A DNA stretch of 59,903 nucleotides from an uncultured Eubacterium sp. (GCA_949959185.1 CATLIX010000013.1:1-59903), one strand, 5' to 3'. Positions 49,745-59,510 are shown, counted from the first letter of the stretch. The notes: a model not told the origin generated them from the letters alone. Program-made: numbers and translations.

Positions 49745-52700
49745 CTATAAACCTCTGAAACTGAATGTAAATCTCATGGGCTTATTTATGTCAATCAGGT
49801 ATTCCGGATGTACTTTTGCTCCCCAGCTATCGTCTCCGCCTACGCCCATCTGCTGTGCGGATACCCGTACTACCGTGTAGTGGATTTCCGGCAGTTCATA
49901 GGGATGCATGGCAGCTTCCATCTCATGGGGCGTATAGGGCAGTGCGGAAAAATTCATATGATTTCCGGTAAACAGCATTCCTCTGCCCCGGTTATCGGTG
50001 ATTTTCGCCCAGCGCACATCGGTTTTATTGCCGCATTCCTGGGGCACCAGGTATTTTGCCAGATTATCCGTTACTTTGTTGGAGTAAATCCCCAGCTTTG
50101 CTCCGTGTTTCCGGTCCGCATAAGTTTCTGCCGGCCCGTTCCCGTACCATTCCACATTCTCGTAATCTGCATTGAACTTGAACATCATACCAAATTCCGG
50201 CATATCGCCCAGTTCTTTTACCGGGTCATAAGAGAGAGTTACGGTAATGGTTCCATCTCCGAATACTTCATAGGAAAGGGTACATTTGCTCACAGGTACG
50301 GTGGCCATAATATAATGATATGTAATCACCGCGCTGTTCTCTTTTTCTTCCAGTGCGGGATTCGGATAATCCTCGTCCGGCTGCTGATACAGGCTGGCAA
50401 GTTTCCACTGGCCGTATTTTTCCATCATATTATAGCCCTGGTCATTGTCTGTGGGCGCCCGCCAGAAACTGGGCGTGGGAATCTGCTCAATCATTTCCCG
50501 GCCGCCGCAGCGGTAGGATACCAGTCCGCTCTTTAAGGTACTGAACATACATTCAAAGTTTCTGCCTCTCACACCAATATTTAATTTTCCTTTAATAACT
50601 GTAATTTTCCCTGTTTCTTCTGCCGGAAGGCTGACTTTCCCATTACAGGGAGACCAGGTTTTTCCTGTCTCTTCCACCTGGAAGACGCCCTGCCCGAAGG
50701 CCACTTCATGGCCTGCAGGCGCCCAGTCCTGCGCTTCTTTTAATCGGAAAGAAACAGTTACCGCGTATTCTCCCGGCTGTTCCGGTACTGCCAGCGGCAA
50801 ATCATAGGTCTCCTCGCTGAGGGGCGGTACGTCTGTCTCAAGGGCAGCCTGCTCTGTGAGTTTCCCTTCTCTTTCCAGAAGCACCACGCAGTCATAGCAG
50901 TTCGTATTCTGAAACAGGTTTTTATTCTTTATCAGCACTTTATCTCCGGAAACTTCTGCTGAAATATTCTGATAATTGAATTTTACTTCCTGCATTTTGG
51001 GAGACTCGTCCCGCTCTCCGCCGTATACAATACCGTTTCCGCTGAAATTGTAATCACAGGGCCGCTCTCCGAAATCTCCGCCGTAGGCCTGGAAGTTCTT
51101 TCCGTAACGGTCTTTTTTCTCAATGGACTGGTCGATATAATCCCATATAAATCCGCCCTGATACAGAGGCTCCGTATCAGTCAAATCCGTATATTTATGC
51201 ATGGCTCCGCAGGAATTGCCCATGGCATGAGTATATTCACAGCAGATAAAGGGCCTGCTCCTGTCTTTTGCCAGAAATTCCCGAATGGATTCCACCGAAG
51301 GATACATCTGGCTTTCCATATCGCTGGTATCATTATAACGCCGGTCATGGAACACACCCTCGTAATGTACCAGTCTGGTGTCGTCCAGTTTGCGGAACAA
51401 CTGCGACATTTCATAAATTACCGGCCCGCCGAAAGATTCATTTCCACAGGACCAGATGACAATGGCCGGATGATTCTTGTCCCGCTGATAGCAGGAATTT
51501 ACCCTGTCCAGCATCATGGGCTGCCATTCTTTCCGGTCTCCGGGAACAGCCGCCTCCAGCCCTGCCTGTCCTTTGATAATGGGGTCCCAGGAGCCATGGC
51601 TTTCCAGATTGTTTTCAGCAATCATATAAAGGCCGTATTTATCACAGAGAGCATAAATTCTGGAATCGTCCGGATAATGGCAGGTGCGGATTGCATTGAT
51701 ATTATTCCGTTTCATGGTCATAATATCCAGAAGAATTTCTTCATCTGACACAGCCCGGCCTGTTTTAGAGCTGAATTCATGGCGGTTCACGCCCTTAAAT
51801 ACAATTCGTTTTCCATTGATATGCATCATATGGTCAATCATTTCAAATTGACGGAATCCCACCATCTGGGAAATCACTTCTGCTGTCTCGCCTGTTTCAT
51901 TCCGTACTTCCAGCAGCAGCTCATAGAGGTTGGGCTCCTCCGCGCTCCAGAGGGCCGGATGTTTCACAGGAATTTTGATTTCCGCTTCCGGTTTCATCTC
52001 CGTCTGAGCCTGCACCACCGTATCCTGTCCGTTCCTCAGAGTCAGGAAAACCTGTCCCGAACCGGAGCCTTTCAGGGCGACTTCCAAATCTGCGTCCGTG
52101 TATGTGTCATCCAGCAGCGTTTTCACCCGGATATCCCGGATATGGGTTTCCGGCACGGTATACAGATATACACTTCGGTAAATGCCGGAAAACCGGAAGA
52201 AATCCTGGTCTTCGCACCAGCTTCCTGCTGTCCATTTAAAAACCTGAACGGCCAGCTTGTTCTCTCCTTCCGTCAGATAAGGCGTCAAATCAAATTCCGA
52301 AGGGGTAAAGCTGTCTTCGCTGTAGCCTGCATAGACTCCGTTCAGCCACAATGCCATGCCGCTCTCCACACCCTGAAAAGAAATATATACCGGCTTCCCT
52401 TTCATAAATTCCGGAACGGTGAAGTATTTCACATAACTTGCCACCGGATTGAAAAGGGAAGGGATTTCTCCCGGCTCAATCTGTTCACGGCCATCCCAGG
52501 GATACTGTACATTGGCATACTGAGGACTGTCATATCCTTCCATCTGGATATGTGCCGGCACCCGGATATCTTCCCAGGAATTACAGTCATATTCCGCTGA
52601 CTCAAAATTCGGAATAACCGAATTATAATTTCTGGCATACGCAAATTTCCAGAATCCATCCAGGGAATAGCGGAATCTGCTGTTTTTTGCCTCCATCTCC

Positions 52701-52798
52701 TCCATGGAGCCGTAACATATATGGTCCGAATGGGCTTCCAGCGTATTCTCTTTAAAGAACATGGGATCTTTTACTTTCTCATAATCAAACTGCGGCAT
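49745..52798 (-). CDS. lacZ: Beta-galactosidase, GH2
   Basis: A 1017-residue LacZ-type enzyme, the usual length. It has the jelly-roll sugar-binding domain, two Ig-like domains, a TIM barrel and the C-terminal small-chain domain. Acid/base Glu is near residue 454 (WSCGNESFGG) and nucleophile Glu near 521 (CCEYTHAMGN). With no signal peptide, it would release galactose from imported galacto-oligosaccharides or lactose. The start follows TTGGAGG. The gene lies 160 bp after the permease gene, past a stem-loop. Confidence 0.97.
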   Translation of the reverse strand: MPQFDYEKVKDPMFFKENTLEAHSDHICYGSMEEMEAKNSRFRYSLDGFWKFAYARNYNSVIPNFESAEYDCNSWEDIRVPAHIQMEGYDSPQYANVQYPWDGREQIEPGEIPSLFNPVASYVKYFTVPEFMKGKPVYISFQGVESGMALWLNGVYAGYSEDSFTPSEFDLTPYLTEGENKLAVQVFKWTAGSWCEDQDFFRFSGIYRSVYLYTVPETHIRDIRVKTLLDDTYTDADLEVALKGSGSGQVFLTLRNGQDTVVQAQTEMKPEAEIKIPVKHPALWSAEEPNLYELLLEVRNETGETAEVISQMVGFRQFEMIDHMMHINGKRIVFKGVNRHEFSSKTGRAVSDEEILLDIMTMKRNNINAIRTCHYPDDSRIYALCDKYGLYMIAENNLESHGSWDPIIKGQAGLEAAVPGDRKEWQPMMLDRVNSCYQRDKNHPAIVIWSCGNESFGGPVIYEMSQLFRKLDDTRLVHYEGVFHDRRYNDTSDMESQMYPSVESIREFLAKDRSRPFICCEYTHAMGNSCGAMHKYTDLTDTEPLYQGGFIWDYIDQSIEKKDRYGKNFQAYGGDFGERPCDYNFSGNGIVYGGERDESPKMQEVKFNYQNISAEVSGDKVLIKNKNLFQNTNCYDCVVLLEREGKLTEQAALETDVPPLSEETYDLPLAVPEQPGEYAVTVSFRLKEAQDWAPAGHEVAFGQGVFQVEETGKTWSPCNGKVSLPAEETGKITVIKGKLNIGVRGRNFECMFSTLKSGLVSYRCGGREMIEQIPTPSFWRAPTDNDQGYNMMEKYGQWKLASLYQQPDEDYPNPALEEKENSAVITYHYIMATVPVSKCTLSYEVFGDGTITVTLSYDPVKELGDMPEFGMMFKFNADYENVEWYGNGPAETYADRKHGAKLGIYSNKVTDNLAKYLVPQECGNKTDVRWAKITDNRGRGMLFTGNHMNFSALPYTPHEMEAAMHPYELPEIHYTVVRVSAQQMGVGGDDSWGAKVHPEYLIDINKPMRFTFSFRGL

Positions 52799-52826
52799 AT
52801 TTTACCTCCAACATAATTTTATAAGT

Positions 52827-52874
52827 TGGGGCTGCAGCATTAAGATACGTCTGACCTCCAATGCGACAGCCCCA
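52827..52874 (-). terminator. Stem-loop between permease and lacZ genes
   Basis: TGGGGCTGCAGCATT and AATGCGACAGCCCCA pair over 15 bp with two mismatches. There is no T-run on the minus strand, so partial attenuation or mRNA stabilisation is more likely than full termination. Confidence 0.45.
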
Positions 52875-52958
52875 TTCCGGTATGGCTGAGATTCCTTCTT
52901 CTGTCCTCTTTCCTTACCGGCATACTATTCACTGTATTTTAATTGCATTACTGCACTA

Positions 52959-53771
52959 TTACTTCACTGCGCCTGTAATACCTTCTGCAAAGCTCTTCTG
53001 CAACAGGAAGAACACAATAATTGTTGGCAGACTGCACAGCAGAACGGCTAACATCAGTACGCCATAATCCGTAACATAACCTTCTGTCAGGTTGGCAACC
53101 AGCATGGGCATGGTAATACTGGAATCATCCAGCATGATTACCTTCGGCCACAGATAATTGTTCCACGCATTCATAAATGTAATGGTCATGGCTGCTGCAT
53201 AGGTGGAACGCATGGTAGGAATGAACATCCGGAAAAATATCTGTATTTCATTCAGGCCGTCAATTCTTGCCGCTTCAATAATATCATGGGGAAAACTTCT
53301 GGCACTCTGCCGGAACATCATAATCAGGAAGGGCGTGGAAATAGTAGGCATAATAAATGCGACTGTGGTGTTCAGAAGCCCTGCTGCGGAAAACATCCGG
53401 AACAGCGGAATCATCGTTGCCACAAAGGGCACCATCATTCCCAGAAGCAGGATTGACATAACCGTGTCTTTTCCTTTGTCATGGTAGATTTCAAATCCAT
53501 AACCTGCCAGAGAACAGATAATCAGCGCGCAAATGGTAAGCACAATGGCATACTTAAAGGAATTCAGCATGGCTTCCTGTACCGGTGACTGGGCAAACAG
53601 TGCTTTCCAGTTGTCCAGGAAGGCCGTTCCCGGAATCAGTCTTCCTCTGGTTACGTCCACACTCTTATTTGTGGCTGCCATCAGCATCCAGTAAAGAGGG
53701 AATACTGATATCAGTGACACAATGATCAAAACAACATACATTAACGCATTTGCTCTTTTTGTTTTAGTCAC
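52959..53771 (-). CDS. Sugar ABC transporter permease, MalG type
   Basis: A 270-residue permease with six predicted helices and the EAA motif EAARIDGLNEIQIFFRMFIP (about residues 172-191). It pairs with the MalF-type permease, whose gene it overlaps by 8 bp from the chosen GTG start (53771, behind AGGTG); GTG at 53780 is an alternative. Together with the lipoprotein it should import galactan-derived oligosaccharides. No ATPase is encoded here. Confidence 0.9.
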   Translation of the reverse strand: MTKTKRANALMYVVLIIVSLISVFPLYWMLMAATNKSVDVTRGRLIPGTAFLDNWKALFAQSPVQEAMLNSFKYAIVLTICALIICSLAGYGFEIYHDKGKDTVMSILLLGMMVPFVATMIPLFRMFSAAGLLNTTVAFIMPTISTPFLIMMFRQSARSFPHDIIEAARIDGLNEIQIFFRMFIPTMRSTYAAAMTITFMNAWNNYLWPKVIMLDDSSITMPMLVANLTEGYVTDYGVLMLAVLLCSLPTIIVFFLLQKSFAEGITGAVK

Positions 53772-54669
53772 GCTTATCACCTACTTTCATCTGAATAAAC
53801 GCCAGAATTGCCACCAGGATAAAAATCAGGAAGGACATGGCTGCTGCGTAGCCAAAGTTCGGCACATATTTAAAGGATACATTGTATATGTAATGGGACA
53901 TGGTAATCGTAGCGTTGGAAGGTCCTCCCTTTGTCAGGTTAAAGGACTCGTCAAACAGCTGCAATGTTCCGTTTGTTGACATAATTGCTGTCAGCAGAAT
54001 CGTAGGTTTCAACAGCGGAACCGTAATCTTAAAAAATGTCTGCAGGGGATTTGCCCCGTCAATTTTTGCTGCTTCATATACAGAATATTCTATATTTTGT
54101 AATCCGGAAAGGTAAAATACCATATTATATCCGGTCCATCTCCATATCAACGCTATAATAATTACAGCTTTTGCACTCCCGGCATGACCCAGGAAATTAT
54201 ATCCCGTATTCAGGATTCCCAGTTTAATCAGAATTGAGTTGATAAATCCGTCTACGCCAAACAGGGAACGGAAAATAATTGCATAAGAAACCAGTGACGT
54301 CGCACATGGCAGGAAAATCGCGGTACGGAACAGACCTTTGCACCGCAGATTTTTGTTATTCAGCATCTGTGCCAGAACCAGTGCCAGAATCAGCATGATG
54401 GGCACCTGAATAAGCAGATAGAAAAATGTATTTCCAAGGGACGTCATAAAGACCTTGTCTTTAAACATCCTGACATAGTTATCAAGTCCGCCAAACCTTA
54501 AGTCGTTACTTTTACCTTTCTGAAAAGACAGGATAAAAGCCTGTATCATGGGCCAGAAACTCATTACTGCAATCATGAGCGTCGCCGGCGTTAAGAAGGC
54601 CCAGCCGGTCAGATTCTGTCTTTTGCTCAAAGACATTTTTTTCTTTTTGGGTTCGTTTGTCTGACTCAC
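53764..54669 (-). CDS. Sugar ABC transporter permease, MalF type
   Basis: A 301-residue permease with about six helices and the EAA motif EAAKIDGANPLQTFFKITVP (about residues 205-224). The start is GTG at 54669, preceded by AAAGGGGG; the frame runs 12 codons further without a site. It follows the binding-protein gene after a strong hairpin. Confidence 0.9.
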   Translation of the reverse strand: MSQTNEPKKKKMSLSKRQNLTGWAFLTPATLMIAVMSFWPMIQAFILSFQKGKSNDLRFGGLDNYVRMFKDKVFMTSLGNTFFYLLIQVPIMLILALVLAQMLNNKNLRCKGLFRTAIFLPCATSLVSYAIIFRSLFGVDGFINSILIKLGILNTGYNFLGHAGSAKAVIIIALIWRWTGYNMVFYLSGLQNIEYSVYEAAKIDGANPLQTFFKITVPLLKPTILLTAIMSTNGTLQLFDESFNLTKGGPSNATITMSHYIYNVSFKYVPNFGYAAAMSFLIFILVAILAFIQMKVGDKRD

Positions 54670-54690
54670 ATATTTACCCCCTTTAGTCTC

Positions 54691-54722
54691 AGTCGGGGGC
54701 AGCAACTGCTGACCCCCTGACT
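54691..54722 (-). terminator. Hairpin between binding protein and permease genes
   Basis: AGTC, five G and CAGCA pair with TGCTG, C-rich and GACT segments around a very short loop. It lies just upstream of the MalF-type start. There is no T-run, so it would stabilise or attenuate, again favouring higher binding-protein levels. Confidence 0.5.
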
Positions 54723-54826
54723 GCTTTTTATATGGCCCGCTTCACCGTATAAAACGGGCGTTTGAATCACTCTGCACCGAAGCAGAATGTCCATAATTCA
54801 CACTTATGTAATAAGTGCACGAACTC

Positions 54827-56206
54827 TTACTGCTCCATCAGTCCTTCTACGGTACCCTGTGCAATTTCAAGTTCAGAATCAATATCAGATCCGCCTACCA
54901 CATTCTGGATAGCTGTTGCGATAGCGTCACGTGCTTCATAGTAATATACACCTGTATTGTTGCTTGGGCATTTGCTTGCATACTCAGTAATTTTCTTAAA
55001 TACAGCATCTCCGCCGTAGAATTCAGAAGGCTCTGCGTATACTTCAGAATCACCTGCCGGCAGATAAGTAGCCAAAGCACCGGAACTCGGAAGAATGTTT
55101 TCATACAGTTCAACGCTTCCTGCAAAGGTGGATTTCAGGAAATCTTTTGCCAGATCCATATTTTTGCAGTTGCTTGTAATAGCCCAGGAAGAGCCACCGT
55201 TGTTGGAGTAGTTGGTTGCTCCTTCAACGCCAACCAGGCTTGGCATATTAGTCAGAGCCCATTTTCCGCTCTGGTCTTCTGCAGACTGAATGGAAGCCAT
55301 AATCCAGCATCCGTTGATGGTTCCTGCTACGGTACCTGTTGTAAGGGTCTGAACATATTCATCCCAGCTGTTTACCAGCTTGCAGACACCGGTTTCTACT
55401 AACTGCTGATATGTTTCCATAACTTTCTTCAGAGCCTCGTTGCCAACCATGTCGGGCTTTCCTTCATCGTCAAACAGGGAAGCGCCGCAGGACTGAAGCA
55501 TCATCATGATAACGTCAGATTCGGTGGACTGGCAGGAAAGTAACGGCTGTCCGGTCTTTTCCAGAACAACTTTGCCTTTCTCCAGATATTCATCCCATGT
55601 GATATCTGTGAAATCATCAACGGTAAATCCTGCTTCTTCCAGAACATCCGTACGATAACATGCCACAACGGCACCATTGTCAAAGGGAACGCCATAGTTC
55701 TTACCGTCAACTACGGAGTAAGCTGTTTTTGCTTCACCAAACTGGCTGAAATCAACGCCGCTGTCTGTCAAATCGGTAAATGCTTCCGGGAAAGAGATTA
55801 CATTCTTCTGGAATGCATTATCCTGTACCAGCATAATATCCGGCAGAGTATCAAGAGCGTCGCCCGTTGCCGCTGTGGTCAGCTTCTTCTGTACATCATC
55901 CCATGGAGTCTCCACTACGTTAATGTTGAAGTCCGGATGATCTGCCTGATAAATCTTGCCTGCTTCTTCCATTGCATAAATGTTGAATTTCGGATCCCAG
56001 CACCATACGGTCAGTGTATTCTCATCGCCTGCTGCTGCCGCATCATCACCTGCGTCCGCATCGTCGCCTGCATCCGCATTGTCTTCCTGCTGTTTGTCAT
56101 CCCCGGAAGTTCCGGAATTGCTGCTGCCGGAATTGTTGCCGCAGCCGGCCAGCATGCCTGCGGACATTGCTACACAGAGTAATGCTGCTAAAACTTTTTT
56201 CTTCAT
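54827..56206 (-). CDS. Sugar ABC transporter substrate-binding lipoprotein
   Basis: A 459-residue family 1 binding protein. The signal ends with GMLAGC (lipidated Cys22), followed by a Ser/Asn/Gly and then Asp/Ala-rich tether (DADAGDDADAGDD). The mature domain has PDIMLVQDN and YGVPFDNGAVVACYRTDVL segments. It is the first gene of the galactan locus, read from the promoter at 56281-56309 with a LacI-type operator just after the start site. The ribosome binding site is GGGAGG. Confidence 0.92.
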   Translation of the reverse strand: MKKKVLAALLCVAMSAGMLAGCGNNSGSSNSGTSGDDKQQEDNADAGDDADAGDDAAAAGDENTLTVWCWDPKFNIYAMEEAGKIYQADHPDFNINVVETPWDDVQKKLTTAATGDALDTLPDIMLVQDNAFQKNVISFPEAFTDLTDSGVDFSQFGEAKTAYSVVDGKNYGVPFDNGAVVACYRTDVLEEAGFTVDDFTDITWDEYLEKGKVVLEKTGQPLLSCQSTESDVIMMMLQSCGASLFDDEGKPDMVGNEALKKVMETYQQLVETGVCKLVNSWDEYVQTLTTGTVAGTINGCWIMASIQSAEDQSGKWALTNMPSLVGVEGATNYSNNGGSSWAITSNCKNMDLAKDFLKSTFAGSVELYENILPSSGALATYLPAGDSEVYAEPSEFYGGDAVFKKITEYASKCPSNNTGVYYYEARDAIATAIQNVVGGSDIDSELEIAQGTVEGLMEQ

Positions 56207-56252
56207 ATTGTTTTCCTCCCATTTTTTTGTTTAGAACAACAAAATGCTTTTG

Positions 56253-56270
56253 TTGCGCAATCGGTTGTTC
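56253..56270 (-). promoter_or_regulatory. LacI-type operator O1
   Basis: TTGCGCAATCGGTTGTTC contains the dyad CAA-n-CG-n-TTG centred on CG (56262/56263). It lies a few bases after the predicted transcription start of the binding-protein gene, a position that would block transcription. Confidence 0.65.
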
Positions 56271-56280
56271 TATGTTTTAT

Positions 56281-56309
56281 AGTTTAACAGAGGGACGGAT
56301 TGTTGTCAA
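56281..56309 (-). promoter_or_regulatory. Promoter of the galactan locus
   Basis: A perfect TTGACA (56309-56304), 17-bp spacer and TAAACT (56286-56281) on the minus strand. The leader of about 67 nt contains operator O1. Confidence 0.75.
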
Positions 56310-56391
56310 TGTCAACACTTTCTATATTTTCCCTGGTGTTTTTGTATATTTTGTCTAATCATTTTTCGTCAGTTTTACCATATTTTTTCGC

Positions 56392-56408
56392 TGCGCAACC
56401 GTTTGCTC
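56392..56408 (-). promoter_or_regulatory. LacI-type operator O2
   Basis: TGCGCAACCGTTTGCTC shares CAA-C-CG-T-TTG with O1 and is closer to the family consensus. Its centre (56400/56401) is 138 bp from that of O1, about 13 DNA turns, which suits looping by a LacI tetramer or dimer pair. Confidence 0.6.
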
Positions 56409-56515
56409 TCATGAGATTCCCTGTGTTTTGCACATATTTACTGTGCAACTTTTTTCCCGATAACGTTACCATCCCTGTAAAACCTGCCTTTTTTCTCTAT
56501 TTTATGTTTTTACTA

Positions 56516-56545
56516 AAAAGCACTGGTAAATTTACCAGTGCTTTT
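56516..56545. terminator. Bidirectional terminator after the LacI gene
   Basis: AAAAGCACTGGTAAA and TTTACCAGTGCTTTT form a perfect 15-bp palindrome with A and T runs at the outer ends. It insulates the LacI transcript from the transporter promoter region. The rest of 56207-56630 holds only the promoter and operators. Confidence 0.8.
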
Positions 56546-56630
56546 CATCTTGTTTTACTGCAATTTTACCTGTATTTTTACTAAATTTTCTGAAAAATCC
56601 ATGCAGAGCAAGACCGGCATATGTTTTGTT

Positions 56631-57644
56631 TTATTTTGTGGATTCTTTCAAAACCACCTCATAACCAAGCAAAGTACGGGAATCTGTCTGTTTCCCTTCC
56701 ACCGCTTCCAGTAATGTTTTGCACGCCACATTTCCAAGCTCCCGCGCGTCAAAGGCAAGGGAAGTCACGGAAGGCAGATTATTTTCCAGCACTGTGCTGT
56801 CATAAAAGGAAGCCACACGCATCTGCTCCGGCACCTGAATGTTTTCCCGGCGCAGCTTGTTCAGCACCTGAATACATACCGCATCGTCCAGGCAGGCGAT
56901 ACAGTCCACACCGTTGGCCAGCAGACGTTCCACCCCCTGTTCAATCAGAATGTCTTTTTCCACATTAATATATATGATATTTTTATCCAGGGGCAGCCCT
57001 GCCGTTTTATATGCCTCAATATAGCCCTGCAGGCGGCTCTGGGTTACCACATGGGACTGTATCCCTCCGATGAGGCCGATTTTCTTCATTCCCTTTAACA
57101 GCAGAATGGAAATCAGCTCCCGGCAGGCGCTTTTATGGTCGTTATCCACCTGAATTACCCCCTGGTAATTAGTACTTCCCACTGTCACAAACGGAATTTC
57201 CTGCGATTTCAGATATTCAATATGGACGTCTTTGGTAAAGGTGCGCATAAGTATCACCCCGTCTACTTTGTGGTTTTCTATCATCCGCACCAGCTGGGCA
57301 CAGTCATTTTCTTTTCCCATGGTGAGCAGCACGTCGTAATCCATGCTCACCGCTGTCTCCTGCACCCCAATCAGGCAGGTCTGGAAAAAGGGCAGATCCA
57401 CCACCGTATAGTCCTCCGGCAGCATAACGCCAATGTTGTAAGTTTTAAGCTGGGCCAGTCCCTTCGCCAGTACATTCGGCTTGTAATTGTGCTCCTGAAT
57501 ATAATCCAGCACCCGCTCTTTCGTCTCTTTTCCAATTCTTCCTTTTCCGGAAATCGCTCTGGAAACTGTGGTTTTGGACACCCCCAATGCCTCCGCCACA
57601 TCTGAGATGGTTAATTTTTTCTCATATTCTTTTGTATGTTCCAT
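56631..57644 (-). CDS. LacI family transcriptional regulator
   Basis: A 337-residue repressor. The HTH is LTISDVAEALGVSKTTVSRAI (about residues 11-31), followed by the hinge YKPNVLAKGL, and a periplasmic-binding-protein-like effector domain (about 60-337). It most likely senses a galactose-containing sugar and binds operators O1 and O2 upstream of the transporter. The start at 57644 has GGGGTGAGG close by; the frame runs five codons further. It follows the transpeptidase gene by 24 bp and may share its transcript. Confidence 0.92.
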   Translation of the reverse strand: MEHTKEYEKKLTISDVAEALGVSKTTVSRAISGKGRIGKETKERVLDYIQEHNYKPNVLAKGLAQLKTYNIGVMLPEDYTVVDLPFFQTCLIGVQETAVSMDYDVLLTMGKENDCAQLVRMIENHKVDGVILMRTFTKDVHIEYLKSQEIPFVTVGSTNYQGVIQVDNDHKSACRELISILLLKGMKKIGLIGGIQSHVVTQSRLQGYIEAYKTAGLPLDKNIIYINVEKDILIEQGVERLLANGVDCIACLDDAVCIQVLNKLRRENIQVPEQMRVASFYDSTVLENNLPSVTSLAFDARELGNVACKTLLEAVEGKQTDSRTLLGYEVVLKESTK

Positions 57645-57668
57645 AACCTCACCCCGCAAATTGCTCCA

Positions 57669-59510
57669 CTATTTCCTGTCTTTCTCCTTCTCCAGTTTTT
57701 CTATCTCTGCCTCAGCCTCCGTAAGAATATTGTAATTGGTTACTTTGCTGCGGGCGGCATCCGACAGTTTATTGTACTGTTTGCGGATATTTTTGACGGT
57801 GTCTTTCATATCCAGCGTAATTTTCTGCCCTGCAAGCTGGTTAATGGCGTCAATTACCGGCTGGGCTTCCGCCTGAGCCTGCTGGTCGGCAGCTGCTTCC
57901 GCCTCAAGTTGTCCAATTCTGGCTTCTGCTTCTTCCAGTACGTTGTAATTGCTCACATATCCTTTTGCTCCGTCGTCCAGCCCGTTATACTGATTTCTGG
58001 CATTTGCAACGGCCTCCCTGCTGTCCAGTGTAATTTCTCCCAGGGAAGCAATCAGCTCCGTCACCGCTGCCGCAGCGTCCTGCTGCCTGGCCTTGGCGCT
58101 TTCCGAGCCTGGAAGCTGGTACACCAGCACCGGACAGCCGGCTTCTATATTATCGTACAATGTCTTTGCCGCATTGTAGGGCATATTGATACAGCCATGG
58201 GAACCTCCTCTTTTATAATAGTTCCCGCCGAAATCCCGGCGCCAGTTGGCGTCATGGAATCCCACGCCGCCGTTAAAGGGCATCCAGAAGTCTACCGGCG
58301 TGGCATATCCTTCCCCGCGCAGCGTTTTATCCAGTTCCTTGTAATACAGGCCGAAAGCGCCCGGAGGGGTGCTCCAGCCTTTGGCGTCATTTCCGGATAC
58401 AAAATCTGTCTCCAGCACCAGAGAACCATTTTTGTAATAATGCAGATGCTGGGCAGTCAGGTTTACTTCCACATATGTATTGCCGTAATCGTTTCCTCCC
58501 CGGCTGTTGGCGCGCTGAGCATATTCCGGCTCTCTGGAAAGGGTTTCTCCTTTTTTGATATTTCCCCGCAATGCTTCTGCTTCTTTTTCCTGGTCTATTT
58601 TCCAGCCGTAATCACCGCCGCTTACGGTCACATTGGCTCCATAGGAAGAAGCCAGTGATTTGGATTTCCCGGCAGTATTGTAAGTATCTGCCAGGCCGGC
58701 CACATATTCTTCTATTTTCTTCCGGGAGAGTTTTGCCTTATATTCATCATTTACTGAAATCCACTGGCTGATGGTTTTCCCATTCAGAACCTCCTGGCTG
58801 TCCCCAAATTCATAAGTAATCTCAGCTCCCACATACCGGTTCATGGTTTCCGCCAGTTTTACCACTTCTTCTGACTCTTTTGTATATTCCGGTTTCACGT
58901 AGCAGTCTTCTTCTGCCAGAACCATACGCTCCTGCAGATTCAGAATGGCATTTTCCAGGGACTGAAAAAACTGTTTTTCTTCTATTACAGTACCTTCTTC
59001 CTCCGGAATAATATGATATCCGTCTTTTTCAGAATATTCTGAAATAATGGCATTTTCCGCTTTTATCATCTGAGCTTCATCCATCAGCTCCAGGTTCTGA
59101 ATGGATTTCTCCAGGGCTTCCTCATCATAGTCCACCATGGTCTTCAGCTCTATGCTGGATTCCCGAAACAGAAAGGACGGCCAGATAAATGCATTCTGGC
59201 TGAGCAATACTTCCAGCAGATTTCCGTCAAATACAGGCTTCAGCTTTATGGCTGAACCCTCGATTACTTCTTCTTTTCCTTCCCTGGGTTCCAGACAAAT
59301 CTCATACCCGTCAATCTCATCTTCAATCAACTGTTCCACGGTCTCTACGGTTCTTCCCGAAGCCTTCACACCGTTGATGGTGGTTCCAAACATAAAATGC
59401 GTACTGAAGAACGCTGCAAATCCCAGATATACTGCCAGAATCACGAACAAAATGATTCCGATTATAACAAATATCCGCTGTTTCCTGGTTAAATTCTTTA
59501 ATGTTTTCAT
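57669..59510 (-). CDS. L,D-transpeptidase with peptidoglycan-binding and C-terminal repeat domains
   Basis: A 613-residue exported protein with an N-terminal membrane anchor (about residues 12-35), two PG-binding-4-like domains (about 45-330), a YkuD catalytic domain (about 340-460) and two C-terminal repeats. The catalytic Cys is near residue 439 in GGSHGCINMPYN, with the supporting GFHDANWRRDFGG. It makes 3-3 cross-links or attaches proteins to peptidoglycan. The repeats (ITLDSREAVANARNQYNGL and ITLDMKDTVKNIRKQYNKL) are about 65 residues apart and could bind cell-surface material. Confidence 0.92.
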   Translation of the reverse strand: MKTLKNLTRKQRIFVIIGIILFVILAVYLGFAAFFSTHFMFGTTINGVKASGRTVETVEQLIEDEIDGYEICLEPREGKEEVIEGSAIKLKPVFDGNLLEVLLSQNAFIWPSFLFRESSIELKTMVDYDEEALEKSIQNLELMDEAQMIKAENAIISEYSEKDGYHIIPEEEGTVIEEKQFFQSLENAILNLQERMVLAEEDCYVKPEYTKESEEVVKLAETMNRYVGAEITYEFGDSQEVLNGKTISQWISVNDEYKAKLSRKKIEEYVAGLADTYNTAGKSKSLASSYGANVTVSGGDYGWKIDQEKEAEALRGNIKKGETLSREPEYAQRANSRGGNDYGNTYVEVNLTAQHLHYYKNGSLVLETDFVSGNDAKGWSTPPGAFGLYYKELDKTLRGEGYATPVDFWMPFNGGVGFHDANWRRDFGGNYYKRGGSHGCINMPYNAAKTLYDNIEAGCPVLVYQLPGSESAKARQQDAAAAVTELIASLGEITLDSREAVANARNQYNGLDDGAKGYVSNYNVLEEAEARIGQLEAEAAADQQAQAEAQPVIDAINQLAGQKITLDMKDTVKNIRKQYNKLSDAARSKVTNYNILTEAEAEIEKLEKEKDRK

